DNA from: Zygnema cylindricum
Taxonomy: Eukaryota > Streptophyta > Zygnematophyceae > Zygnematales > Zygnemataceae
Direction: 5' to 3'
NCBI GenBank assembly: GCA_037447655.1
Contig: JBBHKE010000248.1
Span: 102,501 to 166,500, forward strand
DNA length: 64,000 nt
Of this stretch, positions 1 to 12,687 are shown one piece after another. A program made the translations under genes and the position numbers. Numbering within the stretch: position 1 is the first letter of the stretch; each line of letters opens with the position of its first letter. The notes beneath the pieces were generated by a model. That model saw only the letters and a program-made list of their open reading frames with translations, was not told the origin of the DNA and did not search any database.

Positions 1-158
1 GAAGAAGATTAACAAATTTATGGACCTATTCGATCCTATACATAGTAAAACAAACTGAAGCATCTTGAAAAATAAAATACAGAAGAATATTAAAAACAAT
101 TTTCCGGACCTATTCGATCCTATATATAGTAAAAAAAACTGAATCAACTAACATTCAG

Positions 159-3100
159 GGCAGGGGGCAGCTATGCTTTCAATCTGTGGGGCACCGCCAG
201 GCTGTCGTCAGCCATAGAAAAATATTTAGAGCTTCGCAGAGGGGACAACGGGGGTGTAATGAGTCATGAGGAAAGATTGTCTCGAATTGAAACTGCGGCT
301 CGAGCATGGAGTAAAATGGCCATGGGAAAAGGGGCGAAAGCCCTTACATCCGTCGGAAACTTGAGTTCAAAAGGCGATTTGAAGCAGGTGATGATCGGGA
401 GGGAAGGAAGGAAGGAAGGAAAGGAAGGTGGAATGTTGGGTTGGAAAGTAGGAGTAAAAAATTGGTGGGGAAGGACAGCAACTTGGGTTGGAAAGTGTCG
501 AAACTGTATGCAAATGGTACACCGCCAATCGCTATTAGAGTCAAGGATTAAATAGCGTCAAAAAAAAATTAGCGTTATTGATTCTAATTTAGTGCCTGAG
601 ACGTGGCAGATTATGGTCCACGTCTTTAAATAGCATTATTAATTCTATTTCAGGTTTTGGGGTCAAAATTTAGGGGCACCGAATTAGCGTTATATACTCC
701 AATAGCGATTGGCGGTGTAGTTGAGCACGATTTGCCTAAAATCGACATGTAATTTTTTGAAGGGTCTCGATAATCGATATTTCGAGTCAATGCTTACTAT
801 TGTTGATTGTCGCGATATATCAACATCTATATTGCGATATCGTCGTATTCATACTGTTGTATTTCGTACTATTCAAACGTTTTTTTTATCCTATGCCATC
901 GAGGCTGAAAAAGTTGTGGTACGGCTTGGTACACTGTACACCTCCCATCTCTATTAGAGTAATTACACTAATTTGGTGGAGACTCTTTTTGGCTGAAACC
1001 CATACAATAGTGTTACAACACTATTCAAGGCCGTGAACTACAATCTGCACGTCTCCTTGCAGTAAATTAGTATTATACATTTTAATTTTGCATCAACACT
1101 AAAAAATCCGTAAGGCTAACAATGATGGGCAGTATACTGTGCCATAATGAATTGCTGCATGATAAAATTTGGTTGTACAAAATTTTGAGTTCGTATATTG
1201 ATTGTATTTTTTAGATTTTGTATGCAGAATTGACCGCCAATTAAATATTTTGGTGAATATTTGGTGTGATATATTTCTGTTTGGCAAAGATTTATATACT
1301 AGATTTATGTACTAAGTACTATACGTTTATCGTCAATTACAGCTAGTTATCACGATACCCATTAGTATCGGCAAAGCCTTCGATATTGCACTGTATTGAA
1401 TCATGATATATCATTTGCGATTTCAATCAATATGCAAATGGACACAACTTTATGGGGGTGGAACATATCCAACATATTCTTCATAATTAGTGTGAAGTAA
1501 TTTCTGCCTAAAGAACTTTTGCTGGGATATGTGCATATTATCTGCGACAAAGATAACGGAAACAAGGATGAAAATGATATGAAAATGAATATGTTATTAT
1601 TATCTATTACAATGATAATGAAAATGAGGTTGAAAATGGGAATGAGAATGAATATGTTAGTTTTGTTTTTGATTTTCGTTTTCTTCTATTGCTTGTTTTT
1701 GCAGGTAACTGAAGCAGCAGCTCGTCTTTTAAACGATGCCGCAGAAAAAATCAAACTACCGAAAAGACTGGCTCCAGATTCACCTTCTTTGCCAAAGAAT
1801 TCTGTTGTAGGAGGAATCACTCTCCTTCTTCCCTTCCTTCTTATACCAGCCACACGGGCGAACTCAGTACTGGTAAGAAAACAAGCTTTTTCTCATCTCA
1901 TCTGTTCATTTTTTACAAGGGGAGTTTTTATCGTTTTTTAGCGCTTTTTAGCATTTTTAGCGTTTTTTGGTTAAGATTTTGGGATTTTTGGTAATGTTGT
2001 TCATTATTGCCATAGAGTATGTGACAACTTGTAGTTTCATGTTTTTATACGATCCCAACTGTCCTCCATGGCAACTGAAATGGAGGTTATAACTCTGACT
2101 TCCTCTGTAGATGACACCCGGTTTTCTACTTCTCACCATCGGCCTGTTCACATATGCGAAAAGGTGAGAATTTTGAGGCTCACAAGTTAATTTCTTACAC
2201 CTATACCCATCTTTCCCCTCTCCCGTCTCTCTTTCCTCTCTTCCTCTCCCTCTCCCGCTCCCTCTCCCTCTCCCTCTCCCTCTCCTCCTCTCCCCCTCTC
2301 TCCTCTCTCCCTGTCTTTCTCACTCCCACGTTGAAGCTGTCAACGTAGTTTAGTATTCGAGGTTAACTTCCGCTTTCCGTTGTTGGTTGAAATCCAGTAG
2401 CTATATTTTCTTCCGGAGATGTATTAAGGATTTTTATCTAAGGTCACTTTAAAACTGAAAGGCCACATAAGTAAAGAATTCTGAAGGATATTGAACAATC
2501 ATGAGATGGTTGCTCTCTATCTCCTTCATCTCTCTCTCCTTCTCCCTCTCTCTCTTGTGTCCCACCCTCTATCCTCCCCTCTCTCTCTCCTCTCGTCTCC
2601 CCTCTCTCTCTTCCCCTCACTCTCCCCTCTCCTCTTCTCTCTCCCCTCTCCCTCTCCTCTCTCTCCCTTTTATTGGTTCTTTTGGTTTATTGGTTCTTTT
2701 GGTTTATTGCGAGGTCCCGACAGGCTTCCCCCCACTGTGAGAAAGTGGTTAAGTCCCACAGTTGTGGCGGGAACGTCAATTGCTACTCTGTGTGCCTTAT
2801 ATGGCTCTCTCTGTCTCTCTTCTTGGAGGAGTGGGATTCAATTATACAAAAATGGGGCAGGTGAGGCTTCTCCTTCTATTTGTTCTTATTCCTCTTTTTT
2901 AGGAAAAGTTAATTTTTTAAACACGTTCCTTGCAAACGTAAAGCATTGTCACACAGGACTTCATTTAATTTCGCAAGATTGACGCCTCTGTGAAGGGATG
3001 AGTAGAGAAGAGAAGTATAAATTTAAGTGCTATTGTGAACCGTAGGGGACAAATTCCTTGGTCGAAACCGTACCCTACTTTACAATCGTTAACACTAATG

Positions 3101-5802
3101 TCGACACTGATTTAGGATTGACACCAACACTCTCTTTACTCTAATTACTGATTGATTCTAATAAGGATTGTATCATACACTTTCCACCATCCCAAAGACC
3201 TGGTTGGCCTGTAAATCAAAGTCGATCTCTGTATGACATGGTAGTCTCAAACATTCGATTTTGTTTAAATAAATGAATGTATATTAGTGTTTGAATTCTT
3301 TTATTGGACATTTGAAAAATAGTGAAGGCTTTATGCATATAGATATACGTTTTAGTATTTATATTCGGGGATCTATTTGTTTCCCTTGGCATTATAGCGG
3401 TCCACATGTATAATTGTTTGTCATCGGTCCACAAGGACACTGCTCATCGCTATTAGTGTAAAGGAATTATTAGTGTAAATACGGGTGTTAGTGTGTTCAA
3501 TATTAATTTAGTATAGGAAAACGGGGCGACTTACAATCCACTCCCTTAATCAGTGATATATGCATTTTATGATTTTTTGTCAAAAGAAGTTGTGACTGAA
3601 TCACTAATAGCCATGGACTATGTAGTAAATGTTGTGCCTTTCAAAGCCATGTCTAAGGCTATAATCTGTAAGGAATGAGAGTCTGGGATGTCAACCCATT
3701 TTTTTTTTCAAAGTCGAGTCGATTAGTGTTTAACTGTTGACTATGATGTCAGCATCATCTCCTATGACAAGGCAAGTTTTAGAGGGAAGTCTCATAGTTA
3801 GGAATCTGTACCATTCATATCTTTTTCCCAAATAAGCACGATCATTATCTTTTCGTTATCTTGACAAAACGATAGAAAAAATCTATAACTTGTAGCCAAA
3901 ATCTGTCGAAAACTCTCTATTGCCGTTGGGCCTTAATGCTAATGGAATACCAATTAATGTATATTCTCATTTTCAATTTTTCACTTCTTAAAAGTGGCTT
4001 CATAGAGGAATGTAACATAACTGTGAAATAACAGTGTATTCAACATGTTCACCATTCTTGATTTTGATTGGTTGGGATACATTCTAAATTAACAAGCATC
4101 TGTTGTGACAGTAAACTTTGTTTAGATGAAGTTTTCTTGACAGAATCTAGCCTTTGTTTCTCAGCATAAACTCTTTTACTAAAACCAATCAGGTTTTAAT
4201 ATGAGTAATCAATCTTTCAGTCAGGTATCGTGAACTCGTATCTGAAAATTGAACTTGTACGTGTGTCTAGGGTTCAGGATAGTTAGGGTTGCGATTCATA
4301 TTGACAACTATCTCTATTGAAATGTTGGAGGGAAGGGGCGAGAATATGGATAATACAGTGACCTATGGATATTCTATTAGCCTCACTTCTCTATTTTCTC
4401 CACTCCAAACCGAGGGAGTTTAACTGACTTACACGTAAAAATCGTTTTTTTTTCGGTTTATTGACAGGAGCCATTCTGGTGATGCTTATTGGACCAGCTG
4501 TCGCCTCGTTGGGTTACAAGGTACTTATTTCAATTTTATAATTTTCTGGGCAACCTTCATTCATAATATATATATATTTTTTTTAATTGCTTTTGGCGTC
4601 TAAATTTTCGCTAATCTTGAGGAAATTGACTCTCAAGCTTTGGAGAATAAAAAATATACTTCAATTCTCATCGCCATTTGTGTGGTCCATAGCCCCTAAT
4701 GTGAGAGAGGGGGAGGAACAGGGAGGGGGAGGGGTGATGGAATTTTGGTATAAATGCTCTACAATCACACAGAGAACTTTCGATGTTATGAAACATTGCT
4801 GTCATGTAACTTTTTACATTTTCCACTGATAATTAATTATGACCTATGCTTCAGTGTCACATATTACTATGACGCATCTTTAATACTTTTACACCTCTGC
4901 GTTGTATATATCAAAAGGAGTCGGAGCACTTGAAGTTCCGAGATACGCAGATTGGGCCACATATATCAGCGAAATGAAACTGGATTCCCCTCTCTTCCCC
5001 TCTTCCTTTCTCCCTCCTTCTCCCTCCCCTTCTCTTCCCTCCTTTCTCCAGCTTCAAACTTTTGATTTTGGTGTTGAAAAGGCCAATTACCCGCTAAAAA
5101 TCGATACAGGGAAAGGTCTACAAGGCAACTCCAAACAAGTGTTGGAAATTTCAGAATGTCCAATCTCTCCGAATTTTACATGAAGCTTTTCTTCCTTGAA
5201 GTCTATTTTATATCTATCCTTGGCTGGGAACTCTCAACCGTGACTTCAAACATGGTTATATACCGATTTTATACTCGTTTTATGCTGATTTTATACTGGT
5301 TTTAAACCGATTTTATACTGATTTTATGCAGATTTTATGCCGATTTTATACCGATTTTACACTGATTTTATGCCCTTTTTACGCTCAATTTACATTTCTG
5401 AAGAGTGAGCGTGCTTCATGACTTAGTAGGTCATGGGAACTTGTTAAATAAAGGAATTGATGCTTGGTATTTTTGGTCCAGGTCCACACACAACGCGTGT
5501 TACTGGAAAAATCGGTATTGCAACTACTGCTTGCCTGTTTTGTGATTGTCCCAAGGTTTGTTGCATTTTCTTCAGAATGCCTTTTCATTAGTTTTTTTTT
5601 TCTAGATACCATTTCGTCTCTATTGTTTTTGATGGCTTAGTGACTGTGTCGACTGTCGCAATGTTAACCCGTCACAAGTTTTTCTTTTTCTGGCACTTTT
5701 AGTTGCGGTTTACTTGTTTAAAGTCATTTTTGACGAGAAAATTGATCAGCTCGCTCTCTTTTTCTCTCTCTCTCTCCCTCTGTCTCTCTCTCTCTCTTTC
5801 CT

Positions 5803-5854
<52 letters not shown>

Positions 5855-8306
5855 CTGTACTTGCTGTACTTTTCTGTTCTTTATCTCCCATGTTTTCAGT
5901 GGGCTAATTGTTACAGCCCTTATTGGACGAATTCTTGGAGCAAGTTCAGTTGTAACGCTCTCCCTTGTTCCTGCAACGGTAAGTTGTCCCTCCTTCCCTC
6001 TCTTTACCTATCTTGAACTCTTATTTACTTCGTAGACTCACTACAAAAAGTCCCATTTTCTGTGCAAATGGAACGTTAGCGGTACATATCTGTACAATTC
6101 TACTGACAAAGAAAATATGATGAAACATGTCGCCGAACTGAATCTGGTATTACAGGATCCTATATTAGCGGTACAACCTCTGTGTACATATGCTGGGTAT
6201 GTAGGTTTACCGCTCATCGTTATTAGTGTTAAAGTTTTTTTTCGCCACTTCCGTGCACACTTATCGAGTTGTCAATCGGAGTTCGCCAATGGGAAGGTGA
6301 GAATCTTGCCTTCCAGTAGCAGCCATCGGATTGGCAATCCGAAAAAAAGGTGCAGGAAGAAAAGATGTTTTAAGTGGCGAAAAAACTTCAACACTAATAA
6401 CAATGAGCAGTTTAGTGCTATAAGGCTTCAACTTATTCTTATCCAAAATGATTACAACTGTTTTTGAAATTGCAGACAACTCTTGGACTTGCATTCGAAA
6501 TGGGTCCCCTTCTTGAGGCCAACAGGGGACTGCTGGTGGCCGGAGTCACTATTGCCGGGACAGTTGGAATCAGTACTGCGCGACAGCTTATGGCGTACTG
6601 GAAGGTAACTTCACACATTTTGACATGGAGTATCGTTACATTACATTACATTGTAGTTTAAATCTGCAAAGAACATACGGTAAATTAAAGTGCAGTTTAC
6701 CCTGTATGATACACATTTTTCAAAGTTCACATCAAAGCTAGTAATCGTACGCGTGTGTAGTATCCTCACCGTATTTAGTGTGGATCACATCAATGCAAAT
6801 AGTGCAAATAGTGTGATTGGCAGCGTAAAATAATCTAAGTTTGAATTTGTACTCATTTGAGGTGGTTCTCCCGGCAATTAAAAAGGAGGGAATCGAATGA
6901 GTAGTCTTAAGGAGAATTTTCAATTGGTCAATTTCTATCTGGAGACCACCGTGGCACTTCAATTCTTCCTCGTCACACCGCTTCCTCAGCCTTTCTTCCC
7001 TCTTCCCATCCTATAACTTCCTCTCTCTTTCCCACCACCTCCTCTCTCTCTCTCTCCCTCTCGCTCCCTGTGTCTCTCCCTCTGCATCTCCCTTTCCGTC
7101 TCCCTCTTCCCCTCCTCCCCCTCCCTCTCCCCCTGACGGATGAAGGGTGGAGAAGGAATGAGAGGGATGGAGAGGGTGAGAGGTGAGAGGTGGAGAGGGA
7201 TGAGGGTGGAGAGGGTGAGTGGGTGAGGATGGTGGAGAGGGTGGAGAGGGATGGAGAGGGTGGAGAGGGTGAGAGGTGGAGGGTGGGGAGAGGGATGGAG
7301 AGGGATGGAGAGGGTGGAGAGGGATGGAGAGGGTGGAGAGGTATGGAGAGGGATGGAGAGGGTGGAGAGGGATGATGATGGATGAAGAGTGATTATTAGG
7401 AGGGTTTACGTCTGTTTACAGAAGATGAGGGATGAAGAGGGATGAAGAGGGATGAAGATGGATAACGAGGGCATATAATATTGGATTAAGAGGCATGAAG
7501 TGGAATCGAGAGGGGTTCATTGTATTGTTGTGTACTATAGTGGGCCGGAAGCTCTATCTACCACATACAATAAGGTAGATTGCCTCATATTTGAAGCGAT
7601 ACAGCATATATGTTGTTTATCGAGCCTTATCGTATCTCAGTATCTCTCTGGTCCACTGTACATTCTGTTTTGAAAGGACGGTACACATGTCCCATCAGGC
7701 TTTGACACCGTGGTCACTCCATACTGTACGGAACTACGAAACAATGTCATTAAGTTGTTGACGGCTTGTCAAAAGTCAAGAGTACAGTGATTTTCGAAAA
7801 TTTGTAATGGGAATCAACATTCGACCAAGGAAACGTGGTCTTTTTTTAAATTCAACACAGTTCTCTTGACGAAAAAAGACATGCTAAATATAGTGTCTCA
7901 AATAGTGTGATAGCGTCGCAATAATATGGCTATAATTGTATAGACAATGATACGTTTTGCACGATATTGTAGAATATTGGGTTACCCGTCAACCATAGTC
8001 TCAACTATCAGAAAGAGATCCGCGATCGCAACACTAATTGGGCGGTTAAGAGGGATTATGGTAATATGAGAACTTGAAATGGATCGTATATTAACATTTT
8101 TAACCTTTTTCCCCTTTTTCGGTTTCCCTTTTCCCTTTTTCGTTGTGATTCTGATGTTGTTTCTGACGTTATTTGTGACGTCACACCGTATTTGGAGTGG
8201 TGCAGTTGCCGGTTTGACTTTGGCATTGAAAGGAACTTTCTCCGTTTTCGCAATCACATATCCTCCCTTTCGAAACCTCTTATTGGCTATCGCTCAAGGC
8301 AATTGA
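159..8306 (+). CDS. LrgB-domain membrane protein, PLGG1 (plastid glycolate/glycerate transporter) type; 3' part of gene
   Basis: Nine exons join in consistent phase: 159-387, 1705-1872, 2111-2163, 2724-2860, 4468-4520, 5482-5555, 5900-5978, 6476-6604, and a last exon starting near 8198 (or 8206) and ending with TGA at 8304-8306. All introns use GT-AG. The joined protein has a linker helix, then several hydrophobic segments. Residues such as GAGAILVMLIGP (exons 4-5), IVTALIGRILG and LTLALKGTFSVFAITYPP (last exon) match the LrgB half of plant PLGG1, which exports glycolate and imports glycerate across the plastid envelope during photorespiration. The LrgA half and the start codon would lie before position 1. 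Odd point: I could not find an exon for the conserved segment (usually around A-H-G-x-G-T-A) expected between 6604 and 8198, so the last exon is joined by homology and not by phase. Either that exon is diverged or the gene is broken. Family assignment is firm, the exact substrate is inferred. Confidence 0.72.
520..717. mobile_element. MITE, TA-flanked, CACCGC-type terminal inverted repeats
   Basis: A 198-bp element with inverted ends (CACCGCCAATCGCTATTAGA and its complement) lies between TA dinucleotides at 518-519 and 718-719. It sits in the first visible intron of the LrgB-type gene. Related copies of nearly the same length occur at 939, 6210 and 26767. The TA duplication suggests mobilisation by a Tc1/mariner-like transposase; no coding capacity. 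Confidence 0.8.
939..1132. mobile_element. MITE, TA-flanked, same family as 520-717, diverged
   Basis: A 194-bp copy starts CACCTCCCATCTCTATTAGA and ends in a weaker complement (GATGGGCAG), with TA on both sides (937-938, 1133-1134). The TIRs are more decayed than in the 520 copy, so it is probably older. It lies in the same intron. Confidence 0.6.
2205..2330. repeat. CT-rich low-complexity tract in intron
   Basis: Dense CTCCCTCTCC repetition just downstream of the exon ending at 2163. A second similar tract covers 2519-2672, ending about 50 bp before the acceptor at 2723. Both produce spurious Ser/Leu/Pro-rich open frames that are not coding. Confidence 0.85.
2519..2672. repeat. CT-rich low-complexity tract in intron
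   Basis: Pyrimidine repeat upstream of the 2724 exon; may act as an extended polypyrimidine tract. No gene on either strand. Confidence 0.85.
3438..3619. mobile_element. degenerate copy of the TA-flanked MITE family
   Basis: Starts with TGCTCATCGCTATTAGTG and ends with a partial complement (CACTAATAG...). Length matches the other copies, but the tips and flanking TA are eroded. It lies in the intron between the 2724-2860 and 4468-4520 exons; I see no other structure in that 1.6-kb intron. Confidence 0.4.
5255..5385. repeat. minisatellite of GATTTTATACT/GATTTTATGC units
   Basis: About ten imperfect units of roughly 12-13 bp (GATTTTATNC with C/G third-position variation) in the intron before the 5482 exon. 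A shorter CT-rich tract lies at about 4985-5050. Confidence 0.8.
5757..5851. repeat. (CT)n microsatellite in intron
   Basis: Nearly pure CT run of about 36 bp inside a longer CT-rich tract, just upstream of the acceptor at 5899. Confidence 0.9.
6210..6411. mobile_element. MITE, CCGCTCATCG-type, same family as 520-717
   Basis: About 202 bp with inverted ends: CCGCTCATCGTTATTAGTG on the left and its complement ending CAATGAGCAG on the right. The homology extends inward to a shared TTTTTTCGCCACTT block, giving TIRs of about 40 bp. It inserted in the intron before the 6476 exon. Confidence 0.7.
7016..7480. repeat. CT-rich tract followed by GGATGGAGAGGGTGGAGA minisatellite
   Basis: 7016-7135 is CT-rich. 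7139-7375 is an array of GGATGGAGAGG / GGTGGAGAGG units, followed by GGATGAAGAGG units up to about 7465. The strand asymmetry switches abruptly from pyrimidine to purine near 7136, so the two tracts could pair as a hairpin. It is intronic and no coding is supported. Confidence 0.85.
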
Positions 8307-9299
8307 CTCTCAAAAGGTTAATTTATTTCGCGGTTATTGATGAATTAAATCGGAATCAATCGAAAGGCATTAACCGGAATTTTTTTGATATTATTTTTTT
8401 GATATTATCATTTAGTATTGGAAGTGTTTTTTGTTGCAAGGAAGGATGGGTTGACTTATGTATTTGTCTTTGGAGTCAACCCATTCGGTATAGAGGAATA
8501 CTGTTTATAGAATATTGTGTAATTAGGGCTTTTGGAAAAGGGGCTAAATGGGCTATTATTATTGTTAGACCTTTATGAGCAGTTACAAGATCTACGGGTA
8601 TATGTTCGAATATCGTATCTTTGGTAGTTAGTCTTATTTGTTTTGATTTTTTTTTCAATTACATTTTTTTCATGTTTTTTTTTTGTGTTACCAAACATTT
8701 TGTAGGAAATCATGGAAGAAAAGGTGTTTGGAACTCTTAGGTTGTTTGTTGATCTTTTGATAATCGCACCTCTTTCACACGAAATAGGAAAAAAATTGCT
8801 GACTGCGTTATTTATGGGAAAGATAATCGTCCCGTCTTCACAAACCTTAATTGATAACTTTTTTTATCGAGTAGAGATGGGAGAGTTGAGTTTCTTTTAT
8901 CATAGAAATGTAGGTGTAGAGAATCCCTAAAATTATGGAAGGACAAGGGAATCGAGGTTAACTGTAGTTAATTTTTGACCATGATGGTTATGGTAATGAT
9001 GATGATGAGATGCCCATTTTGTCCTCTTTGGTTTTTTGTCCTCTTGTGGGATTGGGATTTAAAAGGATATCCTTTAATGTTAATCGTAGTCTTGAAATTT
9101 AAAACTTTTTTTTTTCTGTGTCAGGTATAAGAATGTGTCAATCCTTTTTCTGTTTTTTTACTGCGAGCTATTTTGCTTTTTATGCAATAATGGGAAAACG
9201 GAAAGCAAAAAAAGTCTATCTATTACAGCTTTAATTCACTGTAATATTTTTACGTAATTTTATATCCGATTCAACTTGTGTACGAATTATAGCTGTCAC
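8307..9299. other. intergenic, no gene seen
   Basis: Downstream of the LrgB-type stop codon. AT-rich, with T runs near 8390 and 8650 that could belong to the 3' untranslated region. Short open frames here lack any recognisable motif. Nothing else is supported. Confidence 0.5.
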
Positions 9300-9478
9300 T
9301 AGTGTTGGGTATCGAGGACCCATTGCCGATATTCGATATATATCGAATTTCATGTACCCGATATTCGATATATCGCTTCGATATATCGAATTTCAAATTA
9401 TCGCGATATATTGCCGATATATCGCCGATATATCGTATCGACAATATATCGAAAATGAAAATTTTACAATTTTTTTTC

Positions 9479-9513
<35 letters not shown>

Positions 9514-9756
9514 GGGGGGGGGGGGGGGGGGGGGGGAAAAAAAACCAATATCCGTACGATTTTACGTACGATTCTCCGTACTCTTTTTCGTACGGTTTTC
9601 CGTACTCTGACTGTACGGATATGCAATTTTTGCGATATATATCGCGATAATTTATGTTGGTCCCGGTACGATATATCGAGGAATCTGCTCGATCGATATT
9701 CGATATATCGAATATCGAAATTATCGCGATATGAAACTACCCGATACCCAACACTA
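9300..9756. mobile_element. hAT-like MITE with perfect 8-bp target duplication
   Basis: A 457-bp element beginning TAGTGTTGGGTATCG and ending in the exact complement. It is flanked on both sides by GCTGTCAC (9292-9299 and 9757-9764). An 8-bp duplication is the hallmark of hAT transposases. The interior is rich in TATCGATA-like motifs, GTACGG motifs and a central C31-G25 block. A longer relative lies at 28304-29197. Non-coding. Confidence 0.88.
9481..9536. repeat. palindromic homopolymer pair C31-G25
   Basis: Thirty-one C (9481-9511) followed directly by twenty-five G (9512-9536), itself flanked by T8 and A8 runs. It forms a perfect hairpin on paper and could also form G-quadruplex or i-motif structures. 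Homopolymer length is a likely site of sequencing error. Confidence 0.9.
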
Positions 9757-11046
9757 GCTGTCACTATCCGAAATCGGTGAAGCAAAACTGAAAAACATGA
9801 TGGGAATCGCTAACACTTGTTTTAAACTCTAACAACCGAAAAGTTATCTTTTCACTCGTCAAAAGGTTGACTCAAAACCTCTCTTTAGTTTGTGATTTTG
9901 TTTGTGATTTTATGGTGGACACCTAATTAACAATTTGCAATGAGGGAGCGACACAATTTTTTCTCCGTGATTTTGTCTTACATCATATCTTTTCTAGTTT
10001 ACAATGTTTAAGATGTTACAATTATTATTTTTGTAAAAAAAAGTTGTAGTGGCGGTTTTCTGGTACGGTGTACTTTTGGGCATCTGTCTTGGAGTAATTT
10101 TCCGTTTTAACGCGAAGTTTAAAATACATTGTCGGGACATAAATGTTAAGGAAATTGCGGAAAAACTAGGAGTTTTTTCGTTACAGCTGTTATGAAAACG
10201 ACAGCATAACAGATAGCTTCTTTATCTCTCCTTTCTCTCTCTCCCCTTCCCTTTCTCTCCCCCTCCTAATCTCCCAATACCTTTCTCTCCCTCCCCCGCC
10301 GCCTTGCTTTCTCTCCTCCCCCCCCCCTCCCTTCCTCTCCTTATTCCCCTCTTCCTTTCTCCTTTCTCTTTCCCTCTCCCTCTCCCCACCCTCCCTCTCA
10401 ACCTTTCCCTCTCTCTCCCCCTCCCCTCCTCTTCCTCTCCCATTAGTGCCCGAGAAGCACGGAAAAATTTCAAGAAATCAGTCTGTCGGGCATTAAAAAA
10501 AAAAAAATAAATAAATAAAATACGGAAGATAGAATTTTGAAAATCAGTATATAAATATGTGTCATACATTCTCAAAGAAGCCCTAAAACCTAGTTTTTGA
10601 AAAAAAGACTACTGTCCATTTTGTGAACCTCAAAAAACTGAAAAAACTTCAAAAAACTTATAAAATGCAATCAATTAAAAAAAAAAAACAAGATCTTCAT
10701 AAATTAAACAAAACGTTTATGATAAAAAACGTCAAATATAGCTCCTTCGAAAAATAAAGGATAAAAAAGCGCTCGATACAGAAAGTGAACAAAAAAGTGT
10801 GAACTTCTATTCACGCACCTAACCAACCAAAAACTAAATAAATCTAAAAGAAAAAAAAAAAAAAAAAAAAGGCAAAACTATGACTGTTATAGACACCCAT
10901 GCTTGACAAAACCAATTTACCACTGTTAAAACTCTCACAAAAACCATCAAACAGACTGTTGTTAAGTCCTAAGTTGTTCACAAAATCTTTCCACGAAATC
11001 TTTCCTCAAAATCTTTCCACAAAATATTTCCACAAAAATATTTCCA
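9757..11046. other. intergenic with CT-rich tract, no gene seen
   Basis: Between the hAT-like MITE and the 3' end of the GDSL gene. A CT-rich low-complexity tract covers 10219-10442, and A-rich runs lie at 10495-10520 and 10851-10870. Because the GDSL gene is on the minus strand, its 3' untranslated region should fall just below 11047. No other feature is supported. Confidence 0.5.
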
Positions 11047-12629
11047 CTAGTTTGTGGCGACATACTCTGCCCTGGGAGACGCCGAGTCCCCACAATTCGC
11101 GAGATCTTTCGCTCCATAAGGTGAAACAAAACCAGGATCTCCATTAAAGAACTTTTCCGCCACTATACCCCAAGCTTTTTGAGAAACGTGGACAAAGTCC
11201 CAAAACACAAAGTCGTCTCGATTGTCGCAATAAGTCGAACCTTCGAACCCACAAGGAGTTTCAGCATTAAATGAACCTCCACCGCAACAAGCATATGAAG
11301 CATTCGTAAACCCTGTAAACAAAGGAAGAAAAAAAATTAAAAGACATCCATTTAGAGGGATGTATTAATACAAGGGTCATGAAAAAATTCAATGCAAGAT
11401 CGGGAGAGAGAGTGGTTCAATATTCACACCATGAAAGGACAAGGAGTGAAGGTTCATAAGTGAACTTTATACAAGATTTATTGCACAAAATCTAATGTGC
11501 ATGGTATAATAGTTTTAAGAATTTCCACAAAGTACAACGCCCATTGTTCTTAGTGTCCATAACAATAATTCGGCCGCGGTTCTCTGGTCAAAAACCATTA
11601 ATTAGCATTAACAATGCTATTTAAGGGAAGTGGAACTACATCCCACGTCTCTTCGCACTAAATTAGTGTTATAAAAACAAATTTCACCTTTACACTAATA
11701 AACCATTTACGCCAACAGCGATGTGTCAGTTGTAGCACATTTGACTCACCTAATTATGAAACGTTATTGGCTTATTGCTCACGAATCATTGTTCAAAAAT
11801 TCGTACAGTACTTGGATTGTACGGAATTACAATGGTGCAAAATTAATGTGGAAATGCTTTACGTAGTCCGTTCGTACTATAAGCTTGGTATAATCGGATA
11901 ATGCTGAGAAATTAAAATTACACATAAGGTTTCAATTCTTATCGCCCTCTACTGTAGGTACCCCGTAAAGTACTCGTACTTTACAGACATGCTGCATATA
12001 ATACGCATACTATACTACATTAACAATACCTAAAGCTGCCAATTATTTTCACGCTCGTAAACCTATGATTCGCGACAAATAAAAGTACGGAAGAATAAGT
12101 TAGGGTTACACGAAACTACAGTACAGTAACACCCACCGTAACTGACGGGGTCCGCCGTCACATTCACAAAGAAATCGGTCAACTTGCCGTTGATAATGTA
12201 CAAATCCGAATACGCGGCCGTCAAAGAAGCGACGGCCGTTTCAAGGTAAAAATTATGTGCGGCTGCCAAACCGGTAAGGTCGGCGTCGCACACAGGATTC
12301 GACGGGTTCGCCTGGCTCGAGGCCAAAGCCGCGGGTGTGCACCCAATGGCGCCGATCTCAACCAGGAGGAATTTGCGGGCACCTGCAGTGTAGAGATCCT
12401 GGAGAAAGAGGAGGGGGGAGGAGGGGAGAGAAGGAGAGAGGGGGAAAGAGGAGGAGAGGGAGGGATTGGAGGGGATGAGAGGGGGAGAGGGGGAAAGAGG
12501 GGGAGAGGGTGAGTGAGCAAGTAAGAGAGAGGAAGGGTGGAGGGAGGGAAGAGGGATGAGAAAGTGTGAGTGAGGATGTACATTTGTGTATGTGTATACA
12601 TTTGTGTGTACATTTACACACACATGCAT

Positions 12630-12687
<58 letters not shown>

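Noticed and set aside
2491-2982. 163-codon open frame, Leu/Ser/Pro-rich
   Set aside because: Mostly a CT microsatellite; only its 2724-2860 part is real, as an exon of the LrgB-type gene.
7190-7375. Gly/Glu/Arg-rich 61-codon frame
   Set aside because: Translation of the GGATGGAGAGG minisatellite.
9302-9785. Open frames with poly-Pro/poly-Gly on both strands
   Set aside because: Produced by the C31-G25 homopolymers inside a MITE.
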